From positions 124,001 through 188,000 of the forward strand of contig JAFSBV010000019.1 in assembly GCA_017437125.1 (NCBI GenBank): a DNA stretch of 64,000 nt. Direction: 5' to 3'. This document shows positions 37,196 to 46,200 of the stretch, piece by piece; the first letter of the stretch is position 1; every line of letters begins with the position of its first letter. The DNA is from Bacteroidales bacterium. GTDB taxonomy: Bacteria > Bacteroidota > Bacteroidia > Bacteroidales > UBA932. The position numbers and the translations under genes were made by a program. The notes beneath the pieces are model-generated. The model did no database searches and was not told the DNA's origin. It was given only the letters and a program-made list of their open reading frames with translations.

Positions 37196-38278
37196 ATGAA
37201 AGAAATTTGGAACATACGCCGGGAGAATTCTAAATCTGCCACAATCAGTTTGAACTTCACAATCAAAAACGTTATCACGTCCGTTCTGGGCACCTTGAGT
37301 CTATTCGGCATTCTCCCGGCAGTCCTCTACTGTTGTTCAGACTCGCCTGAGTCCCCCATGCCTTCCCCAGCATGGTGCGAGACAAAGGTGAGCCTGAGCC
37401 ACAGTTCTTCTGAACTTGAAACCATGGATGTCTTCGTGTTCAACGATGACCTGTTCCAGAAACTGGACAGCTATCAGAGGTTCGAGAATATGAAGATGTG
37501 GAATGGAGCAGTGGCATCCGGAAGCGGAGGAAGGATAATGACCGTCATAGCGAACAGCCCTCATAAAAAGGAGCACTGGTATTCCCTGAGTTCACGAAGT
37601 CATCTCAAAAGCTTCAGTATCAGGCTTGAGGATGAAGATATACATAAACCTGTAATGTTCGGGGAATGTACATTCTCTCCAGAAGATGCAGGAAGTGCTG
37701 ATCACGAGGTTGTTCTCAAGCCTCTGTCTGCTGAAGTCATGCTTCAGTCCATAAGCTGCGATTTCACCGGAAGGCCATATGTCGGCGAACAGCTTCACGA
37801 CGTCAAGGTCTATCTGACAAACGTCAGTGCAGAAAGCTACTTGCTGGAAGACGAGGACAGCGGGCCGAGCAGGATAATCAATGCCGGAAAGCTATATGAA
37901 GAAGACCTGGAGGAATTCAGATGCAAGGAACTGATCTTCAAGGAAATCAAGGGAAGCATAGGAACCCGGACGCAGTTTCTTGACGTCAGATTCCGATGCT
38001 ACAGGAACAACAGGCCGGAGGAAGGCCCGGGAACCCCATATACCCGCCTTGTAATCGAGGGAACAATCGATGGCAGAACATATTATTGGCCCATTGACAT
38101 AAATCGTGACACGGACATCGGCGAAGGCATCCAGGCCGGACACAGATACATATATGACATCCGGATCACGAGAAAAGGATCGCTTGATCCGGACATTCCG
38201 GTCAGGTCAGAGGATTTTGTAATAAGCAAACTGGTTTCAGAATGGAAAGAGAAGGAAGAATACGAAGTGCTGTTCTGA
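37196..38278 (+). CDS. FimB/Mfa2-like fimbrial anchor lipoprotein
   Basis: A 360-residue lipoprotein. The ATG at 37196 (MKEIWNIRRENSK) is used because the only alternative upstream is a TTG. The export signal is long, with its hydrophobic core at about 25-45 and lipobox LYCC. The mature part has METMDVFVF-like strand patterns (SELETMDVFVFNDDLFQKL), VMFGECTF, LKPLSAEVMLQS and a C-terminal GIQAGHRYIYDIRITRKG, the arrangement of Mfa2/FimB anchor subunits (two transthyretin-like domains). Such proteins cap and anchor short fimbriae at the outer membrane. It overlaps the next gene by 37 bases. Confidence 0.75.
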   Translation: MKEIWNIRRENSKSATISLNFTIKNVITSVLGTLSLFGILPAVLYCCSDSPESPMPSPAWCETKVSLSHSSSELETMDVFVFNDDLFQKLDSYQRFENMKMWNGAVASGSGGRIMTVIANSPHKKEHWYSLSSRSHLKSFSIRLEDEDIHKPVMFGECTFSPEDAGSADHEVVLKPLSAEVMLQSISCDFTGRPYVGEQLHDVKVYLTNVSAESYLLEDEDSGPSRIINAGKLYEEDLEEFRCKELIFKEIKGSIGTRTQFLDVRFRCYRNNRPEEGPGTPYTRLVIEGTIDGRTYYWPIDINRDTDIGEGIQAGHRYIYDIRITRKGSLDPDIPVRSEDFVISKLVSEWKEKEEYEVLF

Positions 38279-39519
38279 CAATACTGACACTCTATGCGCT
38301 GATCAGCTGCAGCAACCCGGTTCATGAGACAATCAGGAAGAAGGATGTCAGAATCCGGTTCACAAGTACAGATATTGAGGTCAAGGCATATGATCCTGAC
38401 GAGGATCTGATAAGCGATCTCTCTGTATTCATATTTGATGAATCCGGAGAATTGGAAGGATATTTCCGGTCTGAGGGAGGAGAGGACTCATTTGACACTT
38501 CTCTGCTGATCGGAAAGGAATATACGATCTGTGCTTGCGCGAATTTCGGATACCGCATCTATACCGACGATCTTGAACAGCTGGAAGAAGTTAGATATCA
38601 CATGGCATATCCGGATGATTACAGAAACGGTATGCCGATGTTTGCAAGAGAGGAAATTGTTCTTGGAGAAGATGATGATGAGATCTCGTTGTCTCTCCGA
38701 AGACTGATGGCAAAGATCAGCATACAGATAGACAGAGGACATCTTTCGGAAGATGTAAGCATGTATGTCAGAAGTGTCAGGATCGGTAACTGTCCGAGGT
38801 CCGCAGCTGTATTTACCGAGAACAAGACAAGAGACGAGGACGACTGCTTCCCGGTAGGATTCATACGCAAGGATGAAGAGGTCTATGGGCTGAACTCCAG
38901 TCTGGATGGCGGATTGAGCCGGGAAATATCGCTATATATGCTTGAAAACATGCAGGGCGAGCTTGACAGCCCTATATCAAGTGACAACGAAAAGGTATTC
39001 GATGAAGACGATCACAGGCGCGAGACCTGCTCCTACATCGAGATGGACATCGAATATATCTCAGACAGGTACTACAGTACAAGAAAAGGGCTTCTCTATA
39101 GGTTTTATCTTGGCGAAGACCGGAACAATCTTGACGTGGAGCGCAACTGCCACTATCATATTACGGTAACCCCGGAAGATGACGGTCTTTCAGACGACGG
39201 ATGGAGAGTTGACAAAAGCGGCCTTAACGAATATGGCCCGATAAGCTTCAAGGCATATCCTTCCGAATACATAGTCGGGGATATCGGTGACAAGATCCAC
39301 ATATGGTGCGATGTATCCCCAAGGAGCACTCCTTTCGACGTCGGCATCAGCTATATGGAAGACGACAAGGCTGAAGGAATATATGATTACGAAATCGATG
39401 AGGATGGTTTCGGTGCCACTCTGAGCCTTACTGGCCCGGGAAGAGGCCTGATATATATGGAGGCCGGAGAGCCGGTGAATGAAGCGGCATTGTTCGTGAT
39501 CGAGGTCAACCTACCTTAG
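38242..39519 (+). CDS. DUF4906/Mfa-type fimbrial lipoprotein
   Basis: A 425-residue lipoprotein (lipobox ALISC). The order DLSVFIFDESGELEGYF (about 58-75), KEYTICACANFGYRI (about 92-106), SLRRLMAKISIQID (about 150-163) and a late RNCHYHITVTPEDDG (about 302-316) is that of fimbrial tip/accessory proteins of the FimB/Mfa and DUF4906 groups. The mature region is highly acidic. Its start lies inside the end of the preceding gene (37 bases), a strong sign of coupling. The stop overlaps the uvrA stop on the other strand by 9 bases. Confidence 0.75.
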   Translation: MEREGRIRSAVLTILTLYALISCSNPVHETIRKKDVRIRFTSTDIEVKAYDPDEDLISDLSVFIFDESGELEGYFRSEGGEDSFDTSLLIGKEYTICACANFGYRIYTDDLEQLEEVRYHMAYPDDYRNGMPMFAREEIVLGEDDDEISLSLRRLMAKISIQIDRGHLSEDVSMYVRSVRIGNCPRSAAVFTENKTRDEDDCFPVGFIRKDEEVYGLNSSLDGGLSREISLYMLENMQGELDSPISSDNEKVFDEDDHRRETCSYIEMDIEYISDRYYSTRKGLLYRFYLGEDRNNLDVERNCHYHITVTPEDDGLSDDGWRVDKSGLNEYGPISFKAYPSEYIVGDIGDKIHIWCDVSPRSTPFDVGISYMEDDKAEGIYDYEIDEDGFGATLSLTGPGRGLIYMEAGEPVNEAALFVIEVNLP

Positions 39520-42366
39520 ATATTCTGCCGTATATGATTCCTTGCAGTCACGAAGCTGCTCCGGAGTTCCGGCAAAGACCAGGTTTCCTCCGGCATCTCC
39601 CGCCTCAGGTCCAAGATCGATCACCCAATCCGCAGACTTGATCACATCAAGATTGTGTTCAACGACTACGATGGAATGCCCTTTCGAAAGAAGGACATCA
39701 AACGACTTGAGAAGCTTCTCAACGTCATAGAAGTGCAATCCTGTAGTAGGTTCGTCGAAAATGAAGAGTATCTTCTGATTTCTGGTCTTGGCTCCCGTAT
39801 CATTCATGGACAGGAAATAAGCCAGCTTTATTCTCTGGCTTTCTCCACCGGAAAGCGTGCTGCTGCTCTGTCCGAGCTTTATATATGACAGACCCACATC
39901 CACAAGAGGCTGGAGTCTTTCGGCTATTCTGGATGCCGCCGGATCATTCTGAGATCCGAAGAATGATATAGCCTCTTCCACACTCATGTTAAGTATATCA
40001 TCTATGTTCATTCCCTTATACCTGACCTCAAGTATATCCGGCTTGAAGCGCTTTCCGCCGCAGGACTCGCATACCATCGAGACATCGGCCATGAACTGCA
40101 TGCCGATCTTGACGAAACCCTCACCCTGACATTCAGGACATCGTCCTCCATCCATATTGAAAGAGAAATGGGATGGAGTATATCCGTTCATCTTAGCATA
40201 CTGCTGGTCAGACAGCAGCTTGCGGATCTCATCATAGACTTTAAGATATGTGACAGCGTTTGATCGGGAACTCTTTCCGATAGGGTTCTGATCGACATAT
40301 TCCACCTGTGTGATACGGTCAACATTACCGGAAAGTCCTCTGAAAGTTCCTGGCGCAGAACCGGTATGATTCAGCTCCCTGTAAACAGCAGGATAAAGGA
40401 TATCACCGACGAGCGATGACTTTCCGCTTCCGCTCACGCCTGTGACGACAGTAAGCACTCCGAGAGGGAATCTCACATCAATATCCTTCAGGTTATGTTC
40501 CATTGCACCTTCGACCTTTATCGAATATATCCATTTACGTTTCTGACGCTCATATCTCGGACGCTGCCCGTTGAGGTACTGCAGGGTCAGAGAACGGCCG
40601 TCATGCATATCGGCATTATCTTCGATCTTGCCCTGGAATACGATTTCGCCTCCGTTGATACCGGCTTTAGGGCCTATGTCGATAAGCATATCGGCTGCAC
40701 GCATGATTTCCTCATCATGCTCAACTACCACTACGGTATTTCCTATGTCCCTGAGACGACGCAATACTGAAATCAGCCTCTCGGTATCACGAGGATGCAG
40801 ACCTATGCTTGGCTCGTCAAGGATATACATGGAACCGACAAGCGAACTTCCAAGAGCAGTAACCAGATTTATCCTCTGGCTTTCACCTCCCGACAAAGTA
40901 TTGGATGTTCTGTTGAGAGTGAGATATCCTAATCCCACATCCTGAATGTATCGCAGACGCGACACTATTTCCTCTATGGCCTTTGAAGCTATCTTATGCT
41001 CATATTCAGACAGCCGGATATTCTCAAAGAATTCCAGAAGCCTGTCAACATTCATGCAGAGCAGCTCATGGATATTCTTTCCGCCGACCTTCACATAAAG
41101 AGCCTCCTTACGGAGACGACTTCCTCCGCATTCATGGCAGACGGTCCTTCCCGAATAACGGCTCAGCATATATTTATACTGGATCTTATAGCGGTTGGAT
41201 TCCACCCATCTGAAGAACTCGTTCAGTCCGATGATGGAGTCCTCTTCCGTTTCTGCAGCATGTCCTTTCCATATAAGATCCTTCACCTCCTGGCTGAGGT
41301 TGCAGTAAGGTTCGAATATCGGAATCCCGTATCTCGTGGAATTACGGACAAGACAGTCCTTGAACCATCCCATCTTCTCTCCTCTCCAACAGGCGATTGC
41401 ACCATCATAAATGGTCTTGCTCTTATCTGGAACAACCAGATCTTCACTGATGCCGATGATCTGACCGAGACCTCCGCATACCGGGCAGGCTCCAAGAGGG
41501 CTGTTGAAGCTGAAAAGATATTCATCCGGTTTGGCAAACTCTATTCCATCCGCCTCGAAACGATTTATGAACTGTCTGACTTCCAGAGCATTATCAGGAA
41601 CCTCCTTCCTCACCCATATTGTTCCCTCGCCCTTATCAAAAGCCGTATCGACTGAAGAATGAAGCCTGGTCTGAAGATCTTCCCAGTCAGTCTGATCCAT
41701 ATTTACAGGAACATAATCCGAAATTTCAGGTAGCTTCACGCGATCGATGAGAAGCCATGCATCTGAAGGATAGTCTCCCGAATCAGCAAGTCTCATCACA
41801 TCCTCGATCCTGACAACCTTGTCCGTAAACATACGGGAATAACCTTCTTCCTTAAGCTGGAGCATGAGCTCTACCTTGTCTGTCCTGTCCTTCCAACGCA
41901 GATCCGCCAATATGTATGCTGCAGATCCGTTTCCATCAAAAAGGAAAGACATGACATCGTTCACGGTATGGCATTTCACCTCTTCGCCGGTCACCGGAGA
42001 ATAGGTTCTGCCTATGCGTGCGAATATCATGCGCAGATAATCATATATCTCCGTACTGGTAGCTATAGTTGAACGTGGATTTCTGGTATTGACCCTCTGC
42101 TCTATGGCGATTGCAGGAGGAATGCCTTCGATAAGTTCCACATCGGGCTTAGACATTCGTCCCAGGAACTGCCTTGCATAAGAAGACAGGCTTTCGGCAA
42201 ATCTCCTCTGTCCTTCCGCAAACAAGGTATCAAAAGCCAGGGATGATTTTCCCGATCCGGATATACCGGTTATCACGACGAATTTGCCACGTGGTATCTC
42301 CACTGTGATATCTTTCAGGTTATTCACCTTGGCCCTTCTTACGATTATGTTTCCTTTCTCTTTCAT
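39511..42366 (-). CDS. uvrA: Excinuclease ABC subunit A
   Basis: A full-length 951-residue UvrA. Two ABC ATPase modules are present: Walker [14 protein letters not shown] near 33 and [13 protein letters not shown] near 640; signatures [11 protein letters not shown] near 493 and [11 protein letters not shown] near 835. Zinc-binding Cys sets are CPVCGGLG (about 290) with CHECGGSR (about 415), and CPECQGEGF with CESCGGKRF (about 750-785). UvrA is the damage-recognition dimer of nucleotide excision repair and works with UvrB, not in the window. Monocistronic and convergent with the fimbrial-type genes. Confidence 0.98.
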   Translation of the reverse strand: MKEKGNIIVRRAKVNNLKDITVEIPRGKFVVITGISGSGKSSLAFDTLFAEGQRRFAESLSSYARQFLGRMSKPDVELIEGIPPAIAIEQRVNTRNPRSTIATSTEIYDYLRMIFARIGRTYSPVTGEEVKCHTVNDVMSFLFDGNGSAAYILADLRWKDRTDKVELMLQLKEEGYSRMFTDKVVRIEDVMRLADSGDYPSDAWLLIDRVKLPEISDYVPVNMDQTDWEDLQTRLHSSVDTAFDKGEGTIWVRKEVPDNALEVRQFINRFEADGIEFAKPDEYLFSFNSPLGACPVCGGLGQIIGISEDLVVPDKSKTIYDGAIACWRGEKMGWFKDCLVRNSTRYGIPIFEPYCNLSQEVKDLIWKGHAAETEEDSIIGLNEFFRWVESNRYKIQYKYMLSRYSGRTVCHECGGSRLRKEALYVKVGGKNIHELLCMNVDRLLEFFENIRLSEYEHKIASKAIEEIVSRLRYIQDVGLGYLTLNRTSNTLSGGESQRINLVTALGSSLVGSMYILDEPSIGLHPRDTERLISVLRRLRDIGNTVVVVEHDEEIMRAADMLIDIGPKAGINGGEIVFQGKIEDNADMHDGRSLTLQYLNGQRPRYERQKRKWIYSIKVEGAMEHNLKDIDVRFPLGVLTVVTGVSGSGKSSLVGDILYPAVYRELNHTGSAPGTFRGLSGNVDRITQVEYVDQNPIGKSSRSNAVTYLKVYDEIRKLLSDQQYAKMNGYTPSHFSFNMDGGRCPECQGEGFVKIGMQFMADVSMVCESCGGKRFKPDILEVRYKGMNIDDILNMSVEEAISFFGSQNDPAASRIAERLQPLVDVGLSYIKLGQSSSTLSGGESQRIKLAYFLSMNDTGAKTRNQKILFIFDEPTTGLHFYDVEKLLKSFDVLLSKGHSIVVVEHNLDVIKSADWVIDLGPEAGDAGGNLVFAGTPEQLRDCKESYTAEYLR

Positions 42367-42397
42367 CCCTTATGCATACACCGGTTCTAACAGCCTA

Positions 42398-42405
42398 CAA
42401 ATATA
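42398..42405 (-). promoter_or_regulatory. -7 box of uvrA
   Basis: TATATTTG read leftward, 31 bases before the uvrA ATG; -33 not convincing. No SOS-type palindrome was recognised. Confidence 0.5.
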
Positions 42406-42459
42406 CGAATTTTACACCACAAAGCGTCAAGAATTGGTCTGGATATTGATATTCAGCAT

Positions 42460-42480
42460 ATGTCTCGGAAATGGAGACAT
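42460..42480. promoter_or_regulatory. Inverted repeat in the hsp20 upstream region
   Basis: ATGTCTC and GAGACAT are perfect complements separated by 7 bases, ending 38 bases before the hsp20 ATG. It could be a repressor operator or an mRNA hairpin. No TAnnTTTG box for hsp20 was found. Confidence 0.4.
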
Positions 42481-42518
42481 GTACATATAAACAAATTTAA
42501 CAAATAGGAGAACAAGAT

Positions 42519-42965
42519 ATGTTACCATCAAGAAGATTCAACAATCAGTATGGCCTCACAGACTTCTTCAATGATTTCTTTGAGAACAAGGCCCTGGAAA
42601 AGGTGACAGGAACAGCACCAGCAATGAATGTATTGGAAAACGACAAGGAGTATAAGCTCGAAGTCGCTGCTCCCGGAATGTGCAAGGATGATTTCAAGGT
42701 TCATCTCAACAAAGACGGCAACCTTGTGATCGAGATGGAGAAGAAGGAATGCGATTGCAAGGGCAAGGAAGAAGACAAAAAAGAGTGCAGATTTCTCAGA
42801 AAAGAGTTTTCTTACTCAAAATTCAGCCAGACTCTACTTCTTCCCGACAATGCGGACAAAGAAGGCATTGAAGCCCAGGTAAATAACGGCATTCTCAAGG
42901 TTATAATCCCTAAACTTGAAAAGGCCAAAGTCGAGGACACAAAACGAGAAATCGAGGTTAAATAG
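42519..42965 (+). CDS. Small heat-shock protein Hsp20 (alpha-crystallin domain)
   Basis: A 148-residue small heat-shock protein. The alpha-crystallin domain spans about 33-135 (APAMNVLENDKEYKLEVAAPG to VNNGILKVIIPKLEKA), with the VNNGIL C-terminal signature and a IEVK-type tail. It holds unfolding proteins in the cytoplasm without ATP. The middle loop is unusual: ECDCKGKEEDKKEC places three Cys in a normally Glu/Lys-rich segment, and a fourth lies in PGMCKDDF. Start set by TAGGAG 8 bases upstream. Confidence 0.95.
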   Translation: MLPSRRFNNQYGLTDFFNDFFENKALEKVTGTAPAMNVLENDKEYKLEVAAPGMCKDDFKVHLNKDGNLVIEMEKKECDCKGKEEDKKECRFLRKEFSYSKFSQTLLLPDNADKEGIEAQVNNGILKVIIPKLEKAKVEDTKREIEVK

Positions 42966-42995
42966 CAAAATTTTCGTAAAAAAGTGCGCAAAAAA

Positions 42996-43026
42996 TTTGG
43001 AGGTTCCGATTTTTTGCGTACCTTTG
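42996..43026 (+). promoter_or_regulatory. Consensus promoter of the tRNA-Asp/tRNA-Val operon
   Basis: TTTG at 42996-42999, 19 bases, TACCTTTG at 43019-43026: a perfect match to the Bacteroidetes vegetative promoter, 38 bases before the first tRNA. Confidence 0.85.
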
Positions 43027-43064
43027 CATCCGCGTTCGAGAAAAACGCATAAGTCTGAACAAAT

Positions 43065-43138
43065 GGTGCGGTAGTTCAGCTGGTTAGAATACCGGCCTGT
43101 CACGCCGGGGGTCGCGGGTTCGAGTCCCGTCCGCACCG
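43065..43138 (+). tRNA. tRNA-Asp (GTC)
   Basis: A 74-base cloverleaf: acceptor GGTGCGG/CCGCACC with discriminator G, D-arm GTTCAGCTGGTTAGAAT, anticodon loop CTGTCAC reading GTC, T-arm GCGGGTTCGAGTCCCGT. CCA is not encoded. Followed by tRNA-Val after 5 bases. Confidence 0.97.
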
Positions 43139-43143
43139 CAAAA

Positions 43144-43218
43144 GGGAGCATAGCTCAGTTGGTTTAGAGCATCTGCCTTACAAGCAGAGGGTCGGGGGTT
43201 CGACTCCCTCTGCTCCCA
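43144..43218 (+). tRNA. tRNA-Val (TAC)
   Basis: A 75-base cloverleaf: acceptor GGGAGCA/TGCTCCC with discriminator A, D-arm TAGCTCAGTTGGTTTAGA, anticodon loop CTTACAA reading TAC, T-arm GGGGGTTCGACTCCC. CCA not encoded. Confidence 0.97.
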
Positions 43219-43220
43219 CT

Positions 43221-43256
43221 AAAAAGCCTTTCAGAAATTCTGAAAGGCTTTTTTCA
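43221..43256. terminator. Terminator after the tRNA operon
   Basis: AAAAAGCCTTTCAG and CTGAAAGGCTTTTT pair over 14 bases around AAATT, with the T-run continuing rightward. The A-run on the other side makes it usable also for the leftward macroglobulin-like gene ending at 43277. Confidence 0.85.
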
Positions 43257-43276
43257 TTTTATGGCTCTCACAGCGG

Positions 43277-46200
43277 TCATTTCCCTGACACAAAGTGCCC
43301 GAAGGGAGAGCCGTTCGCTCTGTAGTGAGGAGCATAGAGTGATTCTATTTCCGTAGCAGGAGAGCTGAAGCATCCCTCCTGAGTCACGAAAAGAACCTCC
43401 TCGATTACAGATTCCTCTTCAGGAAAGACATCTATCCAGTATAGTGTCTTGTCTGCCTTTACCTCCCTGTAGGCATATGGCGATACATTGTAAGTACCAT
43501 ATGAAAGAGGACGGAAGAAGCCTCCTGCCCATCCCGAGAGCTGGTTCTCAGGGCGAAGACATGCCGGACGTGGCACATAAAGGCGTACAAAACTGCGATT
43601 TTCTTCGCTCCAGACAGAATATCTGGCAATGATCCTGTCTCCTGCATGAAGTACATCACCGTCAGAAAGCGGTCTCAATCCCACCTCTTCCCCTTCTGCA
43701 GACTCATCGACATGATATGTTACCGAAACCCTGAAGCCGTTTCCGGCAGCCTTAATTTCAGAAAAAGGTTTTGAATAGCGTTTTGACAAGACGATAACCT
43801 TTGTCTCCTTCACCGCTTTCGAAGCATCATATACTGAAGCCATAGCCTCAACAAAACCAGGATCAGAACCCCATTGCTGGGTTTCCTTCTGAAGCATCAG
43901 CCACAAACGGACACCGTCCGCAAGAGCCTCAAGGTCCGTCCCGTACCCTTCAGATGCAAGGTCCTTGAACAGATCGCATATCATCGCATGTGCATAAGCC
44001 TCGCTCTCCAGCAATCCTCTCCACGGAAGCACTGCATTAGGGTAATAAACGCCCCCTGAAGGATGACTGACTGCATATTCCTTCAATGATTCGAGCTCGA
44101 CAGCCAATGATCTGCGCAGCTTTTTCTCCGATGGAAGGCCCCATGAGTTTGCCAGAGCCAGTCCTTGTTCCGAGCCCGCAAGAGCATCAATGACCCTGAT
44201 CATACGGACCTTGGACAGGATTGCACCGTCAGTCCAGCGTTCTCCCTTTCCCGGGACAAGATATTTCCTGACTGACTTTCTGAATTCATCATACACCTTG
44301 CCCCTTGCTGCCTTTCGTGCAGCAGCCTCATCAAAAGGCACTCCGACGTACATGGAGCGTACATTCAGATACTGCCAGAGCGAAATACGTCCATACCACA
44401 ACGGTCTGTCCGGATCACTGAAACAAACGGAATCCAGATACCTGACAGCAGACACGACAGCCTCATCAAATTCATCCATAGCATCCTCTCCGAACTCCTC
44501 TGAAACGATATTCAGCAGCCTCCTGTCCCTCAGTCCGGCAAATCTTTCCAGAACCACCGCCGTGACTATCGGAGAAGACTTCATACCCTCGAACCAGGCG
44601 AAACCTCCATCAGCATTGGAACAAGCAAGGATCCTGGACACAGCGGACATGGCCGCCTCCGCATATTCCCGTACCGGATAACCTTCCGAAGCACGAAGTC
44701 CTGCTGCAAGAAGATTGACATACATTGCTTCTGACTGCGAAACGACATCCTTGCCTTCAGCTTCAACAGTAAGAGGAAGAGCCTCACGAAGCATATCCAT
44801 CACCGATACCGCCGAATATTCCGCACCTTCTGATGAAACATTGACAAATCTTCCCCTCAACAAGCCGAGCACATGCTCTTCCGACATTCCATGAAGCAGG
44901 ACGGCAGAATGCGCCTCCTCAAGCTCCTGCGAAGCCGGACAGACAGGAACGCGCACATGAACGCCATCCTTGCAGTCCTCGCCGGAGAAAACGACATTGA
45001 ACTCCATTTCATCAATTCCCGAAGGAACAGATAATTCAAAGGAAACAGGTACTGAACCGCCTGCAGGCACTGAAACCTCACATGATCCATATGCCGAACC
45101 ATGAAGAGCCACCTTTCCGGAAATATCAGAATCCGAATTATTGGAAACCGAAGCCTTCAGCACATATCGGTCACCTTCATAAAGATATTGAGGCTGTACG
45201 ACCGATACCTTGACCGGCATGGTCACAAGCACATCGCGACGTATGACATTATTATTCATCGACTTGTCATGCGCAAAGACTGACACAACGAATCTTGACA
45301 TCTTATCCGATGTCTTGAAATCCAGTTTCACCGTACCATCATCCGAAGAGTAAAGGAATGGCTCGAACGCCAGCGATGTCGAAAATTCAGAACGCAGTTC
45401 ATCAGCAGAAGCATCATCTTCCTCGGCAAGAGTGACAGGAGCGGACTCGGCATTCACAGAGCGAGCGGCGAGCATACTGCCTGCAAGAAGAGACTTGCGC
45501 CTTTTCGTACCATAACCGACAACGACATTCTCATCTAACGCAACGCCATCAAACATGAAACCGGAATCATATAGATCCATCGGATTTCCCATCATGGCAG
45601 GATATCCGCTTCCATCCATGCCTGCAACACCCCTCATCCTTACCTTGGCAACAGACGGTCTCCTGCCATATATCCTTCTCCATTCATTCCGCCTCAGCTC
45701 TTCCGTAGAAACATCAAAGACCGAAGCAAGCAATTCGACTCGCGGCCTTGTCTTCAAAAGCACAGAGCATGAATCCCCGGGAGCAGCGACATCCTCAAAA
45801 CTCATGAACTCCAGAGGCAGTTTTTCCTCCTTCCCCGGACGTTCCCACATATGGGAGTAGGTATAACATCTTGAATTACGGAAATATAGGACATCAAGCA
45901 CCAAAGCATCAGGATAATCAGGGCGGTAATCATATCTGACCGTCTTCATTTCACCTTGACCGAGGTGGATAATATCGGATTTCAGCCTTTGTCCCTTATC
46001 GCCATAAAGCTCGATTACAGCCCAGACAGGACCGCATCCTGCCCCTATCTGCAGTTCCGGAACATCCTCATCCGTCACATGGAACATATTTTCGAAATCC
46101 CCGTCAAGATTCCCGTCATTGCTACCGATCTTCACGATAATCTCTTCATCCCGTCCCACAAGCTTTCGTCCCAGCGCATCCGTAACCTCAGTTTCCGCGA

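Noticed and set aside
42519-43220. A tRNA-flanked integration site for a mobile element
   Set aside because: No integrase, no repeated tRNA end and no composition shift nearby; the tRNAs sit between ordinary genes.
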